Assembly: GCA_041287705.1 (NCBI GenBank)
Contig: JBGGNE010000064.1
Span: 1-18,092, forward strand
Reading direction: 5' to 3'
Source: LW23 sp041287705
GTDB taxonomy: Bacteria > Verrucomicrobiota > Verrucomicrobiia > Methylacidiphilales > UBA1321
Length of the DNA stretch: 18,092 nucleotides
The notes under the pieces are model-generated. The model saw only the letters and a program-made list of their open reading frames with translations. It made no database searches and was not told the DNA's origin. A program made the position numbers and the translations under genes. Positions 1-7,919 of this stretch are shown here, piece by piece (position 1 is the first letter of the stretch; every line of letters starts with the position of its first letter).

Positions 1-1
1 T

Positions 2-3000
2 CTCGAGACGATCCGGCGCGTGCTTCGTGAAGAGCGCCTCAACCTTGGCCTGCGCCAGCAGCAGACCGCATGGATTGTCTTCGGCCCCCGCCCGGAAGTG
101 CTTCGTGCGCAGCGTATCTGCCTGCAGCGGGCCATTGTTTCGGATGAAGTTCCGCTAGCTTCGCTGCCGAATGCCGCTCAGGAAGCGCCCATGCGCGCGC
201 TGTGGCAACGCAATGTGGAGGGTCTGGATATCGCGCCGCCCCGCGTTGCTGTCTATGCGCCCAGCCGCTCGGGCGTGATGCCGCTGCCGGAGGATAGCAC
301 GCAGCTTCGGCAGCATCTGCTGGGGCAGGCCGTGGAAGCCGGTACGCTTCGCGAGGCGATTCGCCAGCTTTACCAGGATGGCACCCGTATCTTCCTGGAG
401 ATCGGCCCCGGCACCACCCTGACACGCGAGGTGCGCGAGGAGCTTGGCGAACATCCGCACGCCGCCATTTCGCTGGAGGCAGAAGATCCCGCACCGGCAG
501 AGTTGAAGACGTTCCCGGGCGGAATGATTCCGCTGGCGCGCGCGCTGGCTCAACTGGCCGCGCTGGGCAGCCATGTACGGCTGGAATATTGGCCGTCTCC
601 GGCACATCCCACTCTCTTTCACGAGGTAACGCAGGTGCGTCCCACCGTGCCCGGGCGTCTGCTTGTGCCGCTGCTGCAACTGCCGCCCGGTGCGGTGCCC
701 ACACCTCCGGGGCGCGCCGGCGGTCGGTCTCGCCAGGAAGGCTCCCGGCGGTCCGGAGCGGGTTCTGCGGGCGAAGCGAATGGTGGAGCTATGCGGAATG
801 CTCCGCCACCGCCAATGCAGTCGCCCGGGCACATCCCGAGTTACTATCCGCATCAGATGCCCACGGCGCCTCTGCCGGCAGTGTCGGTGGCTGCGATGTT
901 GCATGTACCGGGAACGCCGGAAGCTTCAGGTGCATTTCATGTCTCTCCTGAGATGGGGCATGCAACCACTGTTCCCGCCCCTTTACCGGCGCATCATCCC
1001 GTATCAATGCCTCCGCGGGATGCCGCGGACATTCTTCTGGAGCGCGAGTATGCCGCGACGCATGAAACGTTGCGTCAGTTGCATGCTCACACAGCCGAGA
1101 TGTTCAGGCAGTTTCTGGCCAACCAGGAGGCCGCCCAGCGCGCTGTTCAGGATCTGTACCGCGCCCGCGTTCAGCAAATTGAAGCGCAGCGTACCGCTGC
1201 CGCCATGGAGCAGGCGCGAAGCGAGCAGCCTCTGACTGCAGAGCAGGAAGCCGAAGATGCGGACACGGATGACACGCTGCGGGTTGCCAGCGGAGAGAAT
1301 GCCTCGGGTTCGCCTGCGGCCGCGGATGCCACGTCTCGTCAGTCCGCTCATTCGTCGCTTTCAGGCGATGGTGCGGAGGATGAGGACGGCATGTCAGAAG
1401 AAGATGATGATAATGATGATTCCGCGGAAGAATCAGACTCCTTCGCCTACGATGAAGATGACGATGAATCCGCAGGAGAAGATAGCGATAACGCCTCCGA
1501 TGATGATGATGAGGACGATTCGGTGGAATCGGACGATGAGGAGGACCGTGACGACGATCGGCGCAGTTTGGGGATTCCCTCCTTCGCCCCTGCGTTGACG
1601 CAAACTGGCGGCGCGCAGGAAGCAGCAGGGACAGAGCATGTCTCTGAAGATGAAGCTGTGCCATCGACCGGGTCTCATGCTTTAGCTGAAGTATCTTTGC
1701 ATGCGGATCCCCTGACAGACACCGAACAGCACCTACACGTTGGCGAGCAATCCGCAGGAGCAGAAGAATCCACCCAGGGCGACGACACCCTGGTTGATGA
1801 CTTTCTGGATCTGCTGGCGATCGAGTGTGACTACCCGCGCGAATTCCTGGATGTTGAACTGACTCTGGACGAGGATCTTGGCGTTGATGCTCCGCGTCTG
1901 GAGCAGGTCTGGCAGAATCTCCTGCTGCGCCACCCCGGTGCTCAGCGTCCTCCCCCAGCATCGGAAATCAATGGAGCTCGCTTAGGACAGGTGGTGGAAG
2001 TGCTGCGCGCCATGAATGCTGCTCCGAACATCGATGCTTTGCCCTCGCAGGAGCACGAGGCCGAGCCGGAAATGCACGGGGATGGGCATGAACAAGGGCA
2101 CGAAATCAGGAGTGCTGAATCTGCGCCTGCGCACGCTGAACAATCTGAATCATCCAACGCCGGATCGGAAATCGACTCAACCCCCAGTTCAAATTCAGAT
2201 TCCGGATCCGCCTCCGATTCTGCCGCGCAGGCCGGGGGCGAAGATTCGCCGCACATGTACGGCGTCTACTCTGGCACTGAAGAGGATGTCGGACCGCGGG
2301 TACATGCGGCTCATCCCGAATCGCCGACGGAAAACACTGAGTATGGCTCGGACCATGGACAGGAGACATTCCATGTCCCACCTCCGCCGCCCGCAGCCGG
2401 TGGACATGTGCAGACACCGGAAGGCACGGACTCCTCCTCTTCCGACAGCCCTCCCGGGCAGGCGGCAGCTCCGTCCTCCGCGCCGGTTCCCATTGTCCGG
2501 CCCAACGCCATTACGAAGCCTTTTTCTATTAGTCCTTTCCTGAATGTTCTGCCTTCGCCTGCGCCACGCACCAATGGCCCCGGCGGCGGGGCTGAACATG
2601 AGGTTACGCCTGTGCGCCGCCCTCGGCCTACCGCTCCCGTGGGGGGGATGGTACGCTCGCCAGCATCTACGTCTTCATCCGGCGGTGGCGGGAGCGGCGG
2701 AAGCGGATCGGTGGGAATGAATCTGGGTCCTCGACTGCATATCGGTGTGGCTCTGGGGCTTGCGCTGGTGATGGAACGCGATGTATCGCTGGCCACGCAT
2801 CCTTTCCTGCGCTCTCACATTCTGCGCGATCGCCCCGTACTGCCGCTGTCCATCGGCCTCAACTGGATGGCAGAGGCGGCCTTGCGCCACTCGCCCGAGA
2901 TGCTTCTGCATGGCTGCCGCAATTTCCGCGCTCTTCGCCCGATTGCGCTGGATGAAGCCGCGACGGACAGCCCTGCCTCCCATTCTGGCAACGGTCATGG

Positions 3001-3655
3001 GGAGAGCGACTCGCACCATACCGGGCTGCGTCTTCGCCTGGCGGCCGGGGCGGCTCAGCGCAAAAGCAACGGGCTTTACGAAGTTCCGGTCGAACTGCAA
3101 AGCGAGCAGGAGCAGGCCTATTACCGCGCTACGATGCTGCTCTCTCAGGCACCGCCGCCCCAGGCGCCCGTGCCGCTGCTGCCGAATCTGGCCGCGCGGC
3201 CTTACCCGCGCAGTGTGCAGGAAGCGATGGAAACCCTGCTGTTCCACGGCCCCGACTTCCAGGCGATCGAATCGATCCACGGCCTTGGTCCGCGAGGAAT
3301 CAGCGGCAGCGTGCGTCCTTCACCCGATCCCTCCGCATGGATGACTTCCCCAGCTTCGCAGCACTGGCATGCGGACCCGCTTTTGCTGGAGGGCAGCGTT
3401 CAGCTTCTCATGCTCTGGAGCATCGAGAATCTGCAGGCACCCTGCCTTCCCAGCCGCTACGGGGCCGTGCGCGTCTACCGCCCGCCGCAGGAGCAGGCCG
3501 CCTATGCCACGGAAATCATGATCCGCGCCTACGACCGCACCCATATCGCCTGCGACGTTTACTTCAGCGACAGCACAGGGCGCCCCATCATGACGGTGGA
3601 AGACATGGACTGCAGCGTTGATCGAGGGTACGCGGCCGCCTTTGGCAAGGGATGA
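2..3655 (+). CDS. 3' part of a PUFA/type I polyketide synthase-like megasynthase (AT C-term, degenerate ACP, dehydratase)
   Basis: The reading frame is open from base 2, so the true start lies upstream; the GTG at 20 is only the first internal start. Bases 2-500 match the C-terminal half of an acyltransferase domain, including DGTRIFLEIGPG (about 380-415). A helical, Gln/Ala-rich stretch (about 1030-1230) resembles the helix found after AT in related synthases. An Asp/Glu-rich tract (1366-1560) follows. About 1775-2020 aligns with an acyl carrier domain, but the DS motif reads DA (Ala codon 1889-1891). After a Ser/Pro/Gly-rich linker, 2740-3640 is a double-hotdog dehydratase: His at 2816-2818 in an HxxxDxxxxP version of HxxxGxxxxP, and ExxxQ (3389-3403) where DxxxQ is usual. 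Such proteins normally build polyketides or polyunsaturated fatty acids in the cytoplasm; here activity of this portion is doubtful. The family call is solid; the product is unknown. Confidence 0.85.
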   Translation, partial: LETIRRVLREERLNLGLRQQQTAWIVFGPRPEVLRAQRICLQRAIVSDEVPLASLPNAAQEAPMRALWQRNVEGLDIAPPRVAVYAPSRSGVMPLPEDSTQLRQHLLGQAVEAGTLREAIRQLYQDGTRIFLEIGPGTTLTREVREELGEHPHAAISLEAEDPAPAELKTFPGGMIPLARALAQLAALGSHVRLEYWPSPAHPTLFHEVTQVRPTVPGRLLVPLLQLPPGAVPTPPGRAGGRSRQEGSRRSGAGSAGEANGGAMRNAPPPPMQSPGHIPSYYPHQMPTAPLPAVSVAAMLHVPGTPEASGAFHVSPEMGHATTVPAPLPAHHPVSMPPRDAADILLEREYAATHETLRQLHAHTAEMFRQFLANQEAAQRAVQDLYRARVQQIEAQRTAAAMEQARSEQPLTAEQEAEDADTDDTLRVASGENASGSPAAADATSRQSAHSSLSGDGAEDEDGMSEEDDDNDDSAEESDSFAYDEDDDESAGEDSDNASDDDDEDDSVESDDEEDRDDDRRSLGIPSFAPALTQTGGAQEAAGTEHVSEDEAVPSTGSHALAEVSLHADPLTDTEQHLHVGEQSAGAEESTQGDDTLVDDFLDLLAIECDYPREFLDVELTLDEDLGVDAPRLEQVWQNLLLRHPGAQRPPPASEINGARLGQVVEVLRAMNAAPNIDALPSQEHEAEPEMHGDGHEQGHEIRSAESAPAHAEQSESSNAGSEIDSTPSSNSDSGSASDSAAQAGGEDSPHMYGVYSGTEEDVGPRVHAAHPESPTENTEYGSDHGQETFHVPPPPPAAGGHVQTPEGTDSSSSDSPPGQAAAPSSAPVPIVRPNAITKPFSISPFLNVLPSPAPRTNGPGGGAEHEVTPVRRPRPTAPVGGMVRSPASTSSSGGGGSGGSGSVGMNLGPRLHIGVALGLALVMERDVSLATHPFLRSHILRDRPVLPLSIGLNWMAEAALRHSPEMLLHGCRNFRALRPIALDEAATDSPASHSGNGHGESDSHHTGLRLRLAAGAAQRKSNGLYEVPVELQSEQEQAYYRATMLLSQAPPPQAPVPLLPNLAARPYPRSVQEAMETLLFHGPDFQAIESIHGLGPRGISGSVRPSPDPSAWMTSPASQHWHADPLLLEGSVQLLMLWSIENLQAPCLPSRYGAVRVYRPPQEQAAYATEIMIRAYDRTHIACDVYFSDSTGRPIMTVEDMDCSVDRGYAAAFGKG
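1366..1560 (+). repeat. GAT/GAN-rich low-complexity tract encoding an acidic linker
   Basis: The DNA is a run of GAT, GAC, GAA and GAG codons with local GATGATGATGAT stretches. It encodes about 65 residues that are mostly Asp, Glu and Ser with almost no hydrophobic residues. It lies between the helical post-AT segment and the carrier-like domain, so it is a disordered linker rather than a folded domain. The near-triplet repetition suggests growth by slippage. Confidence 0.8.
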
Positions 3656-3658
3656 CCT

Positions 3659-4189
3659 ATGACTGCGCACGAGAATGGACTTGTGCAATACGCACTGCGT
3701 CTGGCCACCGCTCTGGATCAGGCGGTGATCCGGGAGATGCTTTACCAGTCTCTTTACGTCCCCGAAGGGGAGTTGGCCGTTTCGCGAGAGATACTGGATG
3801 ATCCCAAGCTTTCCCGTTACGCCGCCGACTGGGGACGGCCTGGCGATGTCGGTATTCTTGCAGAAGCCGGAGATGAAGTGCTGGGCGCGGCATGGTGCCG
3901 TCTGTTTCGGCAGGATGCGCCGGGTTACGGGTTTATATCGAGCGAGATTCCTGAGATGGGGCTGGCTGTCGCGCCGCAAAGGCGCGGTCGCGGCATCGGC
4001 ACAGCTCTCCTGAATGCGCTTATCGCCGAGGTACAGAATCCCAAAGCCGGCCGGACAATCTGCACCCGCCCTGGCGCTTTATCTCTGAGCGTAATGCGCG
4101 GCAATCCGGTCATACGGCTCTACCAGCGCTGCGGTTTCAGGGTGATTTCGGAATCGGAAGTCGCCTTTGTTATGCGTCTGGATTTTTAG
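3659..4189 (+). CDS. GNAT family N-acetyltransferase
   Basis: A 176-residue cytoplasmic acyl-CoA-dependent acetyltransferase. The acetyl-CoA pyrophosphate-binding motif A is visible as LAVAPQRRGRGIGTALL (about residues 102-118, with the R/Q-x-x-G-x-G core at 109-114). The late GNAT motif LYQRCGF is at 154-160. The ATG lies 3 bp after the synthase stop and is preceded by AAGGGA (3647-3652) at 6 nt spacing, which supports this start and co-translation with the synthase. The substrate cannot be told from sequence. Its position behind a megasynthase would allow a tailoring or self-protection role, but that is inference. Confidence 0.88.
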   Translation: MTAHENGLVQYALRLATALDQAVIREMLYQSLYVPEGELAVSREILDDPKLSRYAADWGRPGDVGILAEAGDEVLGAAWCRLFRQDAPGYGFISSEIPEMGLAVAPQRRGRGIGTALLNALIAEVQNPKAGRTICTRPGALSLSVMRGNPVIRLYQRCGFRVISESEVAFVMRLDF

Positions 4190-4293
4190 CTGAAACTCCC
4201 GCCGCTCTGTACGATTCCGCGTAAGAAGCTGATTGTGTAATGGTTGTACTCAGGAAAGCTCTGCTCCTACTGTGCTGTCTGGTGCAATTACAC

Positions 4294-4321
4294 TTGCACT
4301 TGGGCTGCTGTGCGTTATAGC
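4294..4321 (+). promoter_or_regulatory. Weak candidate sigma70 promoter for the ThuA/Gfo fusion gene
   Basis: TTGCAC (4294-4299) and TATAGC (4316-4321) are separated by 16 bp and lie about 30 bp before the preferred ATG at 4353. The 4190-4352 gap holds no other recognisable gene or hairpin. Judged by eye only. Confidence 0.3.
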
Positions 4322-4352
4322 CATGCCTTTCGGCAGATTTCATTACTATCTC

Positions 4353-6035
4353 ATGAAAAAGCTTCGCATTCTTCTTGTTACCGGTGGCGGCTGGCACGAT
4401 TTCGCTGTGGGTAAGCAGATCCTTTCCAAACAGTTTGCCGGCTACGGCTACGATGTTGAGACCACCGAAGACCTCGAGCGCCTGACGCAGTCGCTGGACA
4501 ACCTCGACGTGCTGGTATTTTACACCCAGGGCGGTGCCCTTACGGACGCTCAGTTTGGCAACATCGAAAAGTTTGTGAGTGCAGGCGGCGGTCTTGTCGG
4601 TGTCCACTGCGGCAACGATTCGTTTCTGAACTGGAGCGACCGCTCAGTGCATACTCCGTGGCGCAAGCTGCTCGGCAGCCACTTCTACTCGCATCCCCCG
4701 GTGCTGTTTTACAAAGATGTGGTGACCAACGCGGCGCATCAGCTGCTGAAGGGCCTGCCTGCGCTGGAGGGCAACGACGAGCTGTACCAGAGCGATGTGG
4801 ACGCGGACTGCGACGTGTTCCTCTCCGCCCGGTATCAGGGCAAACTCTACCCAATGGCCTACACCAAGACGCATGGCGAAGGCCGCGTTTTCTACACAGC
4901 GCATGGTCATTGGCCGGAGAGCCTGAACAACGCGGGCTATGCCCAGTTGCTGGGGCGCGGAATCCGCTGGGCAGCGAAGGACTGGAGCGATGCATCCGCG
5001 AAGCCGCTGCGCTGGGGCGTAGTCGGTTACGGTGGCGCATTCAACATGGGCAAGCATCACCTGGATCACGCTGTAACCGCCGGCATTGTAGCCGCGGGCG
5101 CAACCGATCTGGATCCCAAACGGGTAGCGATTGCCAAGACGGATTTCCCGGAAATCACCACCTATCCGTCCCTTGCGGATATGGTGAAAGATCCGAATAT
5201 TGACGGCGTCACGATTATTACCCCGCACAGTGCCCACGCTGCCAACGTGATTGAAGCATTGAACGCGGGCAAGCATGTGGTGACCGAGAAGCCTATGGCT
5301 ATCACCGCTGCCGAGTGCGACGAGATGATCGCCGCCGCAAAGGCTAACGGCAAAATGCTCAGCGTCTACCACAGCCGCCGCTGGGATAACGACTGGCTGG
5401 TGCTGGAGGGCATTCTGCGTTCGGGCAAGATTGGCGCGCCCTATTACATTGAAGGCGCCATGCACGGTTTCGGTCGCCCAGGCGGCGAATGGTGGCGCGA
5501 CGACAAGACGATCTCCGGCGGCGTGATGCATGACTGGGGCGCTCATAACTGGTTCTGGATCCAGCGCATGCTGACGATGTTCGGCCCCGCGAAGATCGAG
5601 GAAGTGACGGGCTTTTTCAGCCGGCGCGTCTGGCATCACGTCACGAACGAGGACCTGGGACTGGCCATTGTGCGCTATGATGGAAATCGCATGGCCAAGT
5701 TTGAGTGCGGCCAGCTATGTCCGGAAATGCCGCCGAAGTTCCGCATCTTTGGGCCCAAGGGCTTCATTGAACTGCACTGGGGCTGGGGCGATTGCCCGAA
5801 GGAGAAGCAGGGCGTCATCAGTGTGTACGAGTACGTGAACGGAAAGCCGGTTCTCTCCCGCGTGCGGTTTGACAAAGTGCCGAGCACCTGGGGCGATTTT
5901 TACGTCAACATCGCCAACCACCTGACCCACGGCGAGCCGCTGGAAATCACCGCCGAGGAAGCGCGTACGGTCATCGCGATCATCGATACCGCCCACAAGA
6001 GCGCCGCCGAAGGCAAGAGCCTGCCGCTGCTGTAG
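4353..6035 (+). CDS. ThuA-like domain fused to a Gfo/Idh/MocA family oxidoreductase
   Basis: A 560-residue two-domain protein. Residues 3-207 resemble ThuA (trehalose-utilisation, class I glutamine-amidotransferase-like fold), with GGGLVGVHCGNDSF at about 78-91 and ARYQGKLYPMAYTKTHGEGR at 159-178. Residues 219-340 are a Rossmann domain with GVVGYGGAF (222-230) and the family signature EKP (312-314), followed by the Gfo/Idh/MocA C-terminal domain. Such proteins are NAD(P)-dependent sugar or polyol dehydrogenases or related enzymes. The frame extends to a TTG at 4233, but the conserved domain starts at the ATG at 4353 and the extension has no homologous look, so I chose 4353. No ribosome binding site is obvious. 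No signal peptide is seen from the chosen start. The substrate is unknown; carbohydrate catabolism is likely. Confidence 0.88.
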   Translation: MKKLRILLVTGGGWHDFAVGKQILSKQFAGYGYDVETTEDLERLTQSLDNLDVLVFYTQGGALTDAQFGNIEKFVSAGGGLVGVHCGNDSFLNWSDRSVHTPWRKLLGSHFYSHPPVLFYKDVVTNAAHQLLKGLPALEGNDELYQSDVDADCDVFLSARYQGKLYPMAYTKTHGEGRVFYTAHGHWPESLNNAGYAQLLGRGIRWAAKDWSDASAKPLRWGVVGYGGAFNMGKHHLDHAVTAGIVAAGATDLDPKRVAIAKTDFPEITTYPSLADMVKDPNIDGVTIITPHSAHAANVIEALNAGKHVVTEKPMAITAAECDEMIAAAKANGKMLSVYHSRRWDNDWLVLEGILRSGKIGAPYYIEGAMHGFGRPGGEWWRDDKTISGGVMHDWGAHNWFWIQRMLTMFGPAKIEEVTGFFSRRVWHHVTNEDLGLAIVRYDGNRMAKFECGQLCPEMPPKFRIFGPKGFIELHWGWGDCPKEKQGVISVYEYVNGKPVLSRVRFDKVPSTWGDFYVNIANHLTHGEPLEITAEEARTVIAIIDTAHKSAAEGKSLPLL

Positions 6036-6064
6036 CAGATTCAGCCCGCGCCAGACATTACACG

Positions 6065-6121
6065 AAGAGGATTCGGCTTCCACGATTGGTTCGTTTTACC
6101 GATTTGGTGCCGGATCCTCTT
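6065..6121 (+). terminator. Long nested hairpin, probable terminator after the ThuA/Gfo gene
   Basis: AAGAGGATTCGGC (6065-6077) pairs with GCCGGATCCTCTT (6109-6121) over 13 bp with one G-U wobble. Inside it ATTGGT (6085-6090) pairs with ACCGAT (6098-6103), again with one wobble. It begins 30 bp after the stop at 6035 and ends just before the candidate promoter of the next gene. There is no long U run after the stem, so it could instead be a processing or structured-RNA element. Confidence 0.5.
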
Positions 6122-6148
6122 TCACGACACGGCAAAAAGTGCTATGTT
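6121..6148 (+). promoter_or_regulatory. Weak candidate promoter for the FmdB-like gene
   Basis: TTCACG (6121-6126) and TATGTT (6143-6148), 16 bp apart, each match the sigma70 consensus at four of six positions. The expected transcription start is close to the AGGAAG ribosome binding site at 6154-6159. Confidence 0.3.
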
Positions 6149-6167
6149 GTTTCAGGAAGCGAAAACC

Positions 6168-6413
6168 ATGCCGACTTACGAATACGAACTCACCGAAGGG
6201 ACCTGTCGCATCTGCCGCGGGCCCTTCACCCTCAACCGGCCCATGAGTGCGCCCCAGCTGGAGAAATGCCCTCTGTGCAAGAAGCCTGTGCGCAAAATCT
6301 TTTCGCAGGTAAACGTACCCAAAGTCACCGCCCCCGTCTCCGCATCCGACGCCAGGAACGCAGGCTTTAAGATGTATAAGAAGATCGGAAACGGAGAGTA
6401 CGAACTTCAGTAA
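6168..6413 (+). CDS. FmdB family zinc-ribbon protein
   Basis: An 81-residue protein that begins with the family hallmark MPTYEYE and carries two CxxC pairs: C-R-I-C about residues 14-17 and C-P-L-C about 37-40, which should bind one zinc. In typical FmdB proteins the pairs are close together; here about 20 residues separate them, a layout I associate with Verrucomicrobiota homologues. The ATG at 6168 has AGGAAG (6154-6159) at 8 nt spacing, which decides it over the upstream in-frame ATG at 6144. FmdB proteins are small putative regulatory proteins without an agreed function. The gene is probably monocistronic, facing the convergent SDR gene 33 bp away. Confidence 0.85.
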   Translation: MPTYEYELTEGTCRICRGPFTLNRPMSAPQLEKCPLCKKPVRKIFSQVNVPKVTAPVSASDARNAGFKMYKKIGNGEYELQ

Positions 6414-6446
6414 GGGCAGTGCAAGAGAGACGCTGAGTGTGCCTGG

Positions 6447-7157
6447 CTATAGGGATCTCCCAATCCGGGAGTCGAGTTGAAAGACTTGCCCGGAAACGTG
6501 CTGCATGGAACACAGGCATGCAATGAAGCGCGCGGCTTCCTGTACGGTGTTGAGACGTCCGAGCGTGTGCTGGGCGAGGACATGCCTGAGGGCGGCCTCC
6601 GGCATGTGGCGGTTCATTTTGGTCTGCAGAAAGCCAGGCAGGACCACGTTGCTTCGGATATTCTCCGGCGCAAGTTCGCGGGCAAGGCTTTGGGACAGAC
6701 CGATAAGTCCCGCTTTGGATGCCGCGTAGGTGCTTTGGCCGGCTGTGCCGTTTCGCGCGGCCCAACTGCCGATCCACAGCAGATGACCACCGCCTGCCAG
6801 GCGCATTGATGGCAGGGCTGCCTGTGCGCAAAGATACGCGCCTCGCAGGTTGACGGAGAGTACTTCGTCGATGTCTTCCTCTGCGCTTCGGACGAACAGA
6901 CCGTCCCGGACGATGCCGGCATTGCCGATCATGGCATCAATTCGTGGCCTCTGAGCAAACCAGGCGCGCACACTCGTGGCGTCGCGCACATCCATTTCGT
7001 TGCGGTCGGGGGCCAGCACCTGCCAGCCTTCCCTCTGCAGCGCCGCGGCTATGGCCTGTGCCAGATCGCCGCGACCGCCGGTAATTATCGCCACACGTTC
7101 ATTGCCGTCTGCTGATAATCGGGACTCGGACGCGGGCGGCAACTCTTTTTCACTCAT
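6447..7157 (-). CDS. SDR family oxidoreductase, FabG (3-oxoacyl-ACP reductase)-like
   Basis: A 236-residue classical short-chain dehydrogenase. The catalytic residues are present with standard spacing: Asn103, Ser131, Tyr144 and Lys148 (YAASK), and NAG at 79-81. The cofactor motif is unusual: TGGRGDLAQ (26-34) has Asp and Ala where TGxxxGxG has its second and third glycines. The best general guess is reduction of a carbonyl, perhaps a 3-oxoacyl thioester, with NAD(P)H in the cytoplasm. The ATG overlaps the carbonic anhydrase stop (7154-7157), so the two are translationally coupled. Its co-occurrence with a nearby synthase 3 kb away is suggestive only. An extra 20-residue N-terminus precedes the Rossmann strand. 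Confidence 0.85.
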   Translation of the reverse strand: MSEKELPPASESRLSADGNERVAIITGGRGDLAQAIAAALQREGWQVLAPDRNEMDVRDATSVRAWFAQRPRIDAMIGNAGIVRDGLFVRSAEEDIDEVLSVNLRGAYLCAQAALPSMRLAGGGHLLWIGSWAARNGTAGQSTYAASKAGLIGLSQSLARELAPENIRSNVVLPGFLQTKMNRHMPEAALRHVLAQHTLGRLNTVQEAARFIACLCSMQHVSGQVFQLDSRIGRSL

Positions 7158-7876
7158 TCCTTTAAGGCGGAGAGCTTGCGGCTGATATTGGCCTTGGCCA
7201 GAACTTCTTCCAGGCGGGGAAGGGCATCGGAGGCCAGCATTTGCTCGCGGCTCGTCATACCATCCAGATTGATCAGAACCATGCTTCCATGGCCAAACCC
7301 GTATGCGTTGATAAAATCGTACACGGCGCCGACGATTGCCAGTTTGCCATCTTCCACCTTGCTGCGGTAGCGACGCGTGGCCAGAGCGACCTGATAATCG
7401 ACGTTGCGCTCAATGTTCAGCAGCCAGCGATCCTCAAACTTACCCGTGCCCCGGTCACCCATCAGAGGCAAGTGCAGGTCGCACAGTTCATCGATCATCT
7501 CCAGCGATTCATTGCGGAAATCGCCCATGGCCGCGCGCACTGCGCCGCAGTTAGTGTGACCAAGTATAAGGAAGATGGGGGTGTGCAGGCTATTGATGCC
7601 ATAATCAATGGAGCCGCACGACGGGCGAAGCTGGTTGCCGATATTACGGATCTCAAAGATCCGGTTCATGGGATCGAAGTTAAACACCATTCCATGCACG
7701 CGACTGTCGCAACAGCTAAGCATGGTAACGAATGGATGCTGCTCCGATTCATACGATGCAAAGTCGGTAATGCCGCGCGTTGCAACAAAACTGCTGTTTC
7801 CGAGTACCAGCTCTTCAATTCCCTGATCGGGGGTGAGCTGCGTACCTGTCCATTCATCCGTTAACCATTTGGGCAT
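7154..7876 (-). CDS. Beta-class carbonic anhydrase
   Basis: A 240-residue enzyme interconverting CO2 and bicarbonate. The zinc ligands are visible: Cys55 in the CxDSR motif (CCDSR, 55-59), His107 and Cys110 in HTNCGAV. The Asp57-Arg59 dyad that gates the active site is intact, so it should be active. No signal peptide is present, so it is cytoplasmic. The ATG is preceded by GAGGA (complement of 7886-7890) at 9 nt spacing. The gene starts 82 bp after the spermidine-synthase-like gene and overlaps the SDR gene by ATGA, so the two form a small operon. Bicarbonate supply for carboxylation would be an ordinary role. Confidence 0.93.
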   Translation of the reverse strand: MPKWLTDEWTGTQLTPDQGIEELVLGNSSFVATRGITDFASYESEQHPFVTMLSCCDSRVHGMVFNFDPMNRIFEIRNIGNQLRPSCGSIDYGINSLHTPIFLILGHTNCGAVRAAMGDFRNESLEMIDELCDLHLPLMGDRGTGKFEDRWLLNIERNVDYQVALATRRYRSKVEDGKLAIVGAVYDFINAYGFGHGSMVLINLDGMTSREQMLASDALPRLEEVLAKANISRKLSALKE

Positions 7877-7919
7877 AATGTCAATTCCTCGTTCTACTTC
7901 TGCACGTTTGTGTCCTACA

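Noticed and set aside
39..2599. Several long open frames on the minus strand and in other plus frames across the synthase
   Set aside because: They are shadows of a GC-rich gene: no domain similarity, low-complexity translations, and the plus frame carries clear conserved motifs.
4233..4352. N-terminal extension of the ThuA/Gfo protein from a TTG start
   Set aside because: The conserved domain begins at the ATG at 4353, and the extension contains a better reading as leader DNA with a possible promoter.
4170..4607. 145-codon minus-strand ORF over the start of the ThuA/Gfo gene
   Set aside because: It overlaps conserved ThuA coding sequence and its translation shows no recognisable motif.
6455..6480. 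CTCCC-GGGAG stem near the convergent FmdB/SDR gene ends as a terminator
   Set aside because: The stem is only 5 bp, lies within the SDR coding region and has no T-tract.
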